Shown here: in pieces, positions 57,065 to 64,000 of the stretch
Position numbering within the stretch: the first letter of the stretch is position 1
Layout: each line of letters starts with the position of its first letter
Source: Lepeophtheirus salmonis
Lineage: Eukaryota; Arthropoda; Copepoda; Siphonostomatoida; Caligidae
Length of the DNA: 64,000 nt
Direction: 5' to 3'
Assembly (NCBI RefSeq): GCF_016086655.4
Contig: NC_052143.2
Coordinates: forward strand, 26,303,886 to 26,367,885
The notes under the pieces: generated by a model
Databases searched by the model: none
Told to the model about the DNA's origin: nothing
Seen by the model: the letters and a program-made list of their open reading frames with translations, nothing else
Position numbers and translations under genes: made by a program

Positions 57065-57950
57065 GGATAAACCACGGCTGAAGGAATGTTATTGCGATAA
57101 TAGCAATGAATATTTATTTATTTTTGCTTTTTTGCTGATTGTTTTGAAATGAAGTTATCATAGGTATTTGATAGTGAGTGGCTATTAATATTGATTGATA
57201 ACTTGGGACAGTGGCGCCAGAACTATCAAGGCCATTTACTCCCACCGTTTTAAGAAATTTTTATGGTTAACGCATGTAATTTTTTTTGTATTGTCTTAAA
57301 AATTATAAACAAGAGATTTTTTTTTTGGAAGGGAGAATCGAAGTAATTTGTCAAATTAGGCACTTATAAAAAAAAAGATTCTATCTAATTGTCAAATGGA
57401 ACAACGTAGCTCAATAGTAAATGCGCTCCGAAAAAAATATTTTATTCTCTTGAAATTTAATGTTCGTTGGTTTGCGTCTTAGTTGTTCCTAAAAAAAGGA
57501 AATATACATTATGTATATGGAGATCAAAGAAGATTCTTAGGTCAGATGGAGTAAATGTAATACTATAGTTATAATTATACTTAGTCAGTGAAACTCAATA
57601 TGACTCATTTAAAGGAACAATTAAAAAGAAAGAAGCCAAACATCCCTTCCTCCAAAAAAATATCCCTGTTACGGCCCCCAACCTAAGGGCACCCCTGGTG
57701 ATATTGTCACCACTATATAATGTACTCTCCCCCCCTTCCCTGTTTGCAAAAACAAACTGGCGCCAGTTTCTTATTTCTTTTTTCTAAATGACTGGGAATT
57801 TACTGGGAATGAAATGTCCAGTCATTATAAAAATATATGATAACTTTGCAATACGACATATTTGCTAATATACGTAACTTTATACTATAGTTTTCTATGT
57901 TTGTTGATACGTTGGAGTTTTCAAATATAGAGAAATAATAATATTTATTT
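57065..57950. other. Intergenic stretch with a tRNA-like palindrome
   Basis: No protein gene recognised. A GGCGCC motif occurs at both 57211-57220 and 57757-57766. Between 57398 and 57489 there is a weak tRNA-like structure (see findings). C-rich patches lie at about 57670-57700 and 57728-57742. Confidence 0.4.
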
Positions 57951-57952
57951 AC

Positions 57953-58059
57953 TTTTCATGGTTCCTTAAAGCGCAGTTCATTTAGTTTCAAGCCAATATT
58001 TACAAACCTATTTATAATTATTAAAACTAAGTGCACTGCGCTTTAAGAAGCCATAAAAA
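57953..58059. repeat. Hairpin MITE, about 107 bp, TIR about 32 bp
   Basis: catggttccttaaagcgcag (57957 onward) and its right partner, inward tatggcttcttaaagcgcag from 58055, continue as '(t/g)(t/c)ca(t/c)ttagttt'. About 27 of 32 positions match. Only some 35 nt separate the arms. It is too short to encode anything; no target duplication is evident and there is no second copy in the window. Confidence 0.75.
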
Positions 58060-58249
58060 AAATAACTCATCACAAAAAGGCTAAATAAATTATTTAAATT
58101 GGTTTGAACAATTTTTTTTGAGGCTACTTAATAACAATTTCCTTCTAAAGTAAAAGTGACTTTTAATACCATTATATATATATATACGAGTATGTTCCAT
58201 GTTCATTATTCTTATGGAACCGTAAGTTGCCCAACACCTTGAAAAAAGT

Positions 58250-58690
58250 TGATAGTGTGTAGAACCTAATGATGAGGTATCAAATATCGTCAGGAGAAGG
58301 GTAATGGAGTTGAAGAAGGGCATAGGGGATGACCCCAGGAGAGGGAGATCCACTGGGTATCCAAGAATATTTGGCCTCCTATCTCCTTGATCTGAATCCG
58401 ATGGATTAATTTTTCTGGATCTACATTCAGTCAAAAGTCAACAAAGATATTCACACCACCAACAAGTCCCTGATCTACTTCATCGTCCTGGAATACAAAT
58501 TTTAGATTGGACTCTAGTTTCCAGGGCCTGTACGCAGTTCAAGGCCCAAATTGAGTGCATTATTGAGACCAACGAAGGCTAAATCGAGTGAGAAATATTT
58601 GCAGTGATTGTATCTTTTAATCAGTTTTAATTTTTTGAAAAAATCTTAAAAAATGACCATTCATGTTAATTCAAAGCAGATAGATCAAAA
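58250..58690 (+). pseudogene. Tc1/mariner deletion relic (family F, copy 2)
   Basis: The N-terminal linker 'VRRRVMELKKGIGDDPRRG' with 'RST' (consensus 'GxGxDDPRSGRPR') is joined almost directly to the C-terminal DDE-domain block 'LNPMD', then 'SKVNKDIHTTNKSLIYFIVL' and a frameshifted 'RPKLSALLRP' trace. The intervening catalytic core is deleted. The 3' noncoding tail aaaatcttaaaaaatgacc matches family F copy 1 at 29.8 kb. The minus 114-codon frame across it is antisense. Confidence 0.75.
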
Positions 58691-58694
58691 GTGT

Positions 58695-60540
58695 CGTATT
58701 TTGTTAGTTTAAATATAATTTGCTTCGAGGTGATATTAAAACTAGAGTATTTGAAAAATAAATTATATATTTTTATATCAACTTGTTTGTTTTTTATTAT
58801 AAAAATTGTACTGTTTTTGAAGCATAAAAAAGTCGGATACTCCAAATGAGGTTGTTCCAATAGATTAAACACAGAAAAACGAGAACGTTTTCATGTATAT
58901 TTGGGCTGCCAATACTTTTTTTGTCTGAAATGTCCATAGAAATAATAAAAATATTACTCCCGTTAGATAAATATGTCTATTGTCTTCTGAGAATATTCCA
59001 AGGTTAATAGAAATACAAGGTTAAACAATAACGCTTTTCTCACTGATGTTAGACTTCCACCACACATTTTAATCGTTACGTCAATGAATATATATTATTA
59101 CTATTAATTTCATAGTTTCTAGGTGTTAATAACCCGTTGTTATTCTCTATGATGTCAAAATCTGTTTGTCTTCCCCAGCAGTCGGTACGGTACATCAAAT
59201 TGAAAATTTTAGCAAGCCAGATCACATTATGGTTTAACCTTGTATTTAAATTAACCATGGTAATATTCCAAATTTCTCAGTTCTATTTCAACGGTTTCAG
59301 TTGTAAAAGTTTAAATACAACCCATTTGAACAGCTATCTTCCAATATCTAATGAACTTTTTTTTTCTTTGTATTTTTATTAGTATGAAGGAAAAATTAGT
59401 ATAATGAATTCTGATTAAGATTTATTCATTTGACTTGTTCTTAAATTGGTGCCTACATTTTTCATAGTTATTATTTTGTCGTCATTAATATATTGCAACA
59501 GAAAACGATTGTCTGTGAGAATGAAATAAATTTTTTTACCAATGAGACAGATAAAAAAATAGATTCATTCATTCATAGTTGAAATTTGATAATGGAGGAT
59601 TGAGAATCTTGATTGACAAAAAAATTTTAAGCGATGTCTTGGGGCTATTGCATCGGATATAATTAAACGGATCAAAAATTGGAATCGCTAAGACCATTAT
59701 AGGTACAACCCTGCTCATAATATGACAAGAAGTGAGGGAGCCACATCCTAACTTGAACGAGATCCCAACTCGAAAGAGCCACAACTCTATTTGATACATC
59801 AGGAAAAGTCATATTTCTCAATTACGACAGTTATTCAGATCTCTTCAATGAAAATAACTTCCAGCGATATCGCTACTATAAACACTAATTAGTGTCAGTT
59901 CCGTTCAGTGTCTGTTCATTGAACAGACGTTCCATGGAACGCCGTTCAATTTTGCGTACCGTTCAAAAGCCTGCATTTAGATATGTATATTTAAAATCTT
60001 TCAAGCCAAACTATGTGTTATAAAAAATAGTTATCTTTCAATATTTTTTTACATCTTTCATAAATATCAAAACTGCATCAGTTTCAACAGTTGATTGTTA
60101 CTAATTGGAAATCATTATGTTAGACACAAAAGTTTGTATAATATTTATTCAAGATACAAAGAGAAATTCTTTTTGAATGCCAATACGATAAAATAACTAG
60201 GTATAGAAATGTATTGTTAAAATAATACTTCAAATATAATACTCATTACATATATGGCAATCAAATAACACTCAAAATTTATATATAAAACTTTCTAGAT
60301 TGCTAAATCTACTCCAAGTTCTATTTGGCTTGCCTTAGCTGAAAAGTCTTTTGGATATTTCATGTATATCAACTCTACCTGAATTTGACAATAACGTAAA
60401 ATTTTGTCATGAGACACACCTCTTTTTAGACTCAATTATTTTAGTCATTCTATAAGAAGAAGTGAGTACCAGTGCATGAAATATACGGCGAAATACATTT
60501 TTTATATCAAGTCTTTTGAATTGCGTATTGAACTGTCCTA
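58695..60540. other. AT-rich intergenic stretch with palindrome cluster
   Basis: No gene recognised. The region 59880-59945 carries three close palindromes (listed separately). Frames at 58666-59799 show no motif. Confidence 0.5.
59882..59955. other. Cluster of palindromes and repeated (c/t)(c/t)gttca words
   Basis: Three exact palindromes occur in 60 bp: acactaattagtgt (59882-59895), gtctgttcattgaacagac (59910-59928, 1-nt centre) and cgttccatggaacg (59928-59941). The word CCGTTCA or close variants recurs at about 59901, 59928, 59942 and 59961. Subterminal regions of hAT elements often look like this (CAGTGT... with repeated GTTC words), so this may be an isolated hAT end. Confidence 0.5.
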
Positions 60541-60544
60541 TACT

Positions 60545-60980
60545 CAGAGCTGTATAACACATTTGCTTGAAAGTGGGAGCGGATTTTTCTATTGGCCTTT
60601 TTGGATAGAAGCTTTTATTTTCTGAAGTTGTTATCACTATTATTTAAGTCTTGAAGACATAACATCTAAATAATAACTAGTGTGTTTGCTCATGAAAGAC
60701 GAAGAGTAACAATGAGGGCTTGCTCGGGAGTAATAAGTATAGGTACTTACTTGACTTGGAGTATAATTGGGGATTGCCATTGGAGTAATTACTGTCTATA
60801 TGTTCTTGCTATCTACAAAGTGAGATTTGTGTTTATGTTTTTCTATTCACAGCTGCTTGTAGCTGTTCTAATCATGACAGCTAAACTGCTTTCATGTCAA
60901 ACATTCTTCAAATTGTCAGGAGTTCCTTTTCCGTTTCTTATAATTTTACATACCGGGAGGTCATGTTGTATGCATCACAG
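60545..60980 (-). repeat. hAT-type MITE family A, copy 9 (TSD 7/8)
   Basis: Flanking 8-mers are cctatact (60537-60544) and cgtatact (60981-60988), 7/8 identical. The right terminus inward is ctgtgatgcatacaac; the left is cagagctgtataacac. Core words 'gttatcactattatttaa', 'catgacagctaaactgc' and 'ttcttcaaattgtcagg' match copies 3 and 5. The 131-codon plus-strand frame at 60682-61077 runs antisense through it and on into its flank. It is not conserved in other copies. Confidence 0.85.
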
Positions 60981-60989
60981 CGTATACTC

Positions 60990-61465
60990 GTACAAGTTTG
61001 AAAGCTTATTATTTAGATTTAAATGCTGTGGTAACATACACTGTAAAGCCTGCTTGACGTTTTTTCAAAACTTCTAAATGATGTTTGATCCAAAAAAAAT
61101 GGGGAAGGGTTTATTTGTGCCAAAGTTTGACCACTTCAAAAGATACATTTAATTTTAATTTTTAATTGTAGGTAGATCAGATGGAGAATTATTTTGTCTG
61201 ATTTACTCCGTCTTCAGATACTTTTTATTAGATGCCTGAGAGAAAAAAAATACAATACATTGAGGGTAAATAATGCCAAATTGACATAGCTGATTATGCA
61301 ATACTTTTGTCGTGTGGGAAGTTAAAAAAAAGGGTGAATTTGAACGATGTACCTATGTATAAATAAATTTTAACCAAGGTACCATAAAATAACACTTCCA
61401 ACACTGCTTGATTATTATTTTATATTAAATGTTTCATAAACTTAAAAAATACAAATTTCCATTTT
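60990..61465. other. AT-rich gap
   Basis: No gene or element recognised. Confidence 0.4.
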
Positions 61466-61468
61466 TTA

Positions 61469-61755
61469 ATGTTGTGTTTGTTCGGTCCAATGTAGTACAA
61501 TCTTAGGACTATTCATATCCGTCTTAAGGACTGTCAGTCCTTGGTATTGATCCTAAAGACCGTTAGCACTTGGATTGGTCCTTAAATGTTCGTTTCTTGG
61601 TATTTCCCCACAAATGTCGATGGTTTATTAAGCCAAATCAATATGATATTTGTATTAAAAGCGCATATTGCACATATCTTGCAAAAAATATTCATGTTTT
61701 CATTATAATGTAGTAAAATACCAACATATTATATTTTTACTTGGTTATATAATTT
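61469..61755. repeat. hAT-like MITE family D, copy 3 (one end only)
   Basis: The left end atgttgtgtttgttcggtcc, the GGTCC/GGACT-rich zone ('ggactgtcagtccttgg') and the interior ('ttattaagccaaatcaat', 'atatttttacttggttat') match copy 1. The right TIR is missing where dispersed repeat C begins. Confidence 0.6.
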
Positions 61756-63400
61756 ACAAGAAAAGGATTCCCCGACGTTGTTAGGGCTGAGGAAGGAAGG
61801 GAAATTACATGAAAATGGCAAGAAAAAAGTATTCGGAAAATATGTACTTTTATACACTATATATACTAATAATTATAATATGAATGTTTCGTTGTTGGCG
61901 GCGAAAAAGATCTGATAATTCTAATTTGCTTACTATGATTATAATGATAGAATGGGAAATTGATTATAACTTATACTAATCACACTATGTCAATCAACCC
62001 TCTATCTAGTCTTTTAGAGCACCAAAACAGAGTTTTAGTGTTTCTTGTAGAAAATAAGCCCCCCCCCCTTATATTACCCCACCAAAAATCATCACTTCCG
62101 TCTTAGCCTGACAAGGTATAAAAGTGGGATCCATGCGAAATTTCAGCCTCCTAGGCTCAACGGTGTGGGCACACATTAAGGACGTTTTGTTGTTGTCGAA
62201 AAAGATCCTGATAATTCTTATTCTCTTGGATTCATCACACTATATCAATCCGGTAAAGTAATGTAATCCACAAAGTCTAATCATAGCAACCCCGCCCCCC
62301 TTCCCTATAAAAAATACTCTTATTATTTGATCTTGTAACCTTAGTAGTAGTATTATTAATTTAAAAAAGTATATATATTATGTTATAAACTTCAAATAAA
62401 ATACCAAAATATATGCATTAAAAATTCCCCATTTTTTATTTACTTCAAAAAATTCCCAAATCGAAAATATATATTTTGCAAAAAAAGATGTAAATTAAAT
62501 TTATTGCAATTGTAAGGAGAAACACAAAACTATGATAATTTTTTTCTTACTTGCAAAAACAAAAAAAGTTCTGAAGAATAATGTTGTTGGAAAAATAACT
62601 CTCCATAATTGGTTCATTTTTGCAATTATTGCAAAAATCCTCTCATAAAATGTTCTGGAAATTGAAAATACTCTTATGTGATTTGAGCCTAAAAATTTTA
62701 TCTCCAAATTGTATCGTTTTGTAGCATTTATTTTTAAAAAGTTGAAAATTAACGTTTGATGAAAAAAAAAAAAAATAACTGAAAAAAGTTCAAAAATTAT
62801 TGAGACAATGATCGACATTTCTGTTTAACATCAATTTTTATGAGTCAAATATCTATACAAACAAATCTCCAGACAAATTTCTACAAGCTTTATTCTATTT
62901 ACTAATCCAATATTTCATTGGAAGTTCTTCTTTTTCTTTGCACTTGAAAAAGGAAATAACAATTTTCACCAATTTTTTTTTTTTTTTTTGGCCCATAACT
63001 TTTTTGATTTTGAATAAATGTAGAAATTTTTTTATTCTTATGGTTTTGTTTTTTAAATTATGAAATGCATATCAATTTTGATTTATAAAACAACCCCTTA
63101 TCTAGTCTTTTTAAGCTGCAAAAACGGTTCTTGTTTTTTGGGTATTGAATAAGCCCCCTTATATTAGCACACTAAAAATGGACACCCCCATCTTAGCCTA
63201 ACCATGTTTAAAAGAGGAACCCACGCAAAAATTCAGCTTCATAAGTTCAAAAGAGGGCCCCAAGCAAAATTTCAACCTCATCCGGTCATCGGTGTGAACA
63301 CGCATAAAGGACACATACACACAATCTCTCCTTTATGTATATACAGATTCTTCAATAAACACCCTAAAATGACATCAAGAAGAATCCATTTCCTTCTTGA
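61755..63400 (+). repeat. Unclassified dispersed repeat C, copy 2, with internal duplication
   Basis: Aligns in order with 22236-24330 (blocks 'attccccgacgttgttaggg', 'aaataaaataccaaaatata', 'ggagaaacacaaaactat', 'gtatcgttttgt'). Within it, 'tgttggcggcgaaaaagatc' (61893 onward) recurs as 'ttgttgtcgaaaaagatcc' near 62193. The block 'ctctatctagtcttttagag' through 'cgaaatttcagcctc' at 61995-62150 recurs at 63090-63290 in diverged form. No frame is preserved between copies; the 105-codon minus frame at 62501-62818 is not supported. Confidence 0.6.
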
Positions 63401-63404
63401 TGAC

Positions 63405-64000
63405 CGACAAGTTACCAATTGGTAAGGGTGAGGCTATTTGAAATGCCTCAACCTTACCAATTAAAAAACTGTACTGGATTCTATGTACTGGTTGTGTGTC
63501 TGCTCTTCTGTATTTAAAAGAGAGAGATATCTTTTTTTGCTAAGCTTTAGCTACCAATGCTTGTTACTAAATCTTCATATAAAGTCACATTTGGATATAA
63601 TGTACTTCCTTTTTTTTAAATTTTAATATGAGCTTTACTCAAGTGATACTTAAGTTATTTCAGTTGTATAATATTTTAATTGACCGTTCGATTTAATTAT
63701 TATTTCTTCAGAAATGACTTAAGAGATTACAGGCAAACTTTGATATATTATTATATGTAGATGTATATGTACTTGAATTGTTAATTTCAATAGTAGAAAA
63801 ACTTTGGATAATTATTAGCCAAAGATTTTAACTTTTTTTTTCTTAAAAATAAACTTCCAAAAATTTCAATTTTGATGACGATTCCCTTGCTTTAATATTT
63901 TTTATAATAATTAAGAAATAACTATTTTGTTACAAATTTCTAAGAATTACAATTATTATTTATTTAATGTTAATATTATTTACATTAAATAAAGGAAGGC
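63405..64000. other. AT-rich end of window
   Basis: A short inverted repeat lies at about 63412-63462 (taccaattggtaaggg, then ccttaccaatt), a possible small hairpin. Otherwise no gene recognised. Confidence 0.45.

Noticed and set aside
57207..57770. Possible hAT element bounded by CAGTGGCGCCAG-like ends
   Set aside because: The matching core ctggcgccag is itself palindromic, so the inverted relationship is uninformative. No target duplication or transposase trace supports it.
58090..58434. 114-codon minus-strand ORF
   Set aside because: It is antisense to the Tc1/mariner family F relic; the plus strand carries the recognisable GIGDDPRRG and LNPMD segments.
60682..61077. 131-codon plus-strand ORF, the second longest frame in the window
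   Set aside because: Most of it runs antisense through MITE copy 9 (60545-60980) and then into flanking DNA. The frame is not kept open in other copies and shows no motif.
62501..62818. 105-codon minus-strand ORF, Phe/Ile-rich
   Set aside because: Lies within dispersed repeat C; the equivalent part of copy 1 does not preserve the frame.
1..64000. CRISPR arrays, bacterial promoters, ribosome binding sites, rRNA genes
   Set aside because: No regularly spaced identical repeats, no bacterial gene structure and no rRNA-like segments were seen. The tandem arrays present lack spacers.

Overview
The window looks like repeat-dominated intergenic DNA from an arthropod nuclear genome. It is strongly AT-rich, with homopolymer and TA microsatellite runs. 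No reading frame beyond about 130 codons survives, and no frame longer than 80 codons has a recognisable product. There are no operons, bacterial-type signals, CRISPR arrays or rRNA genes. The transposon mix (many decayed Tc1/mariner copies, Ty3/Gypsy, a LINE, hAT elements and hAT-type MITEs) would fit a crustacean such as a sea louse. That assignment is inference from remembered transposase families, not proof.

Layout: 1-7.6 kb holds a decayed Tc1/mariner copy (2653-3416, minus), an eroded but collinear Ty3/Gypsy gag-pol relic (4370-7030, minus) and an abutting Tc1 5' half (7091-7590). 10.5-11.4 kb is a second Tc1 family. 13.6-17.9 kb is a three-layer nest: a mariner (14100-17870) split by a 3.2-kb hAT element (14302-17503), itself carrying a 465-bp hAT-type MITE (16407-16871). 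18.2-21.3 kb has four more copies of that MITE and a mariner N-terminal scrap. 22.2-24.3 kb and 61.7-63.4 kb are two copies of an unclassified dispersed repeat. 25.0-26.1 kb is a LINE reverse transcriptase relic. 27.9-28.8 kb is a second Gypsy integrase relic. 29-40.7 kb holds scattered Tc1/mariner deletion derivatives, a LINE 3' fragment (36.2-36.6 kb), another MITE copy with a perfect 8-bp target duplication (37.7-38.1 kb) and one unexplained 79-codon ORF (37006). 44.06-45.29 kb is an uncommon DNA transposon with inverted repeats of about 270 bp around a broken transposase. 46-46.5 kb has two minisatellites. 48 kb is a Tc1 relic with a readable catalytic motif. 50.0-51.8 kb (minus) contains unusually open but broken reading frames of unknown origin. 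52-59 kb holds more Tc1/mariner relics and a small hairpin MITE.

None of the coding sequences appears functional: every transposase or polymerase trace has stops, frameshifts or large internal deletions. What the window offers is a record of transposon turnover: which families were present, which inserted into which, and which are carried as deletion derivatives. Family assignments rest on motif recognition by eye. Boundaries are exact only where target-site duplications or terminal inverted repeats (TIRs) were found.
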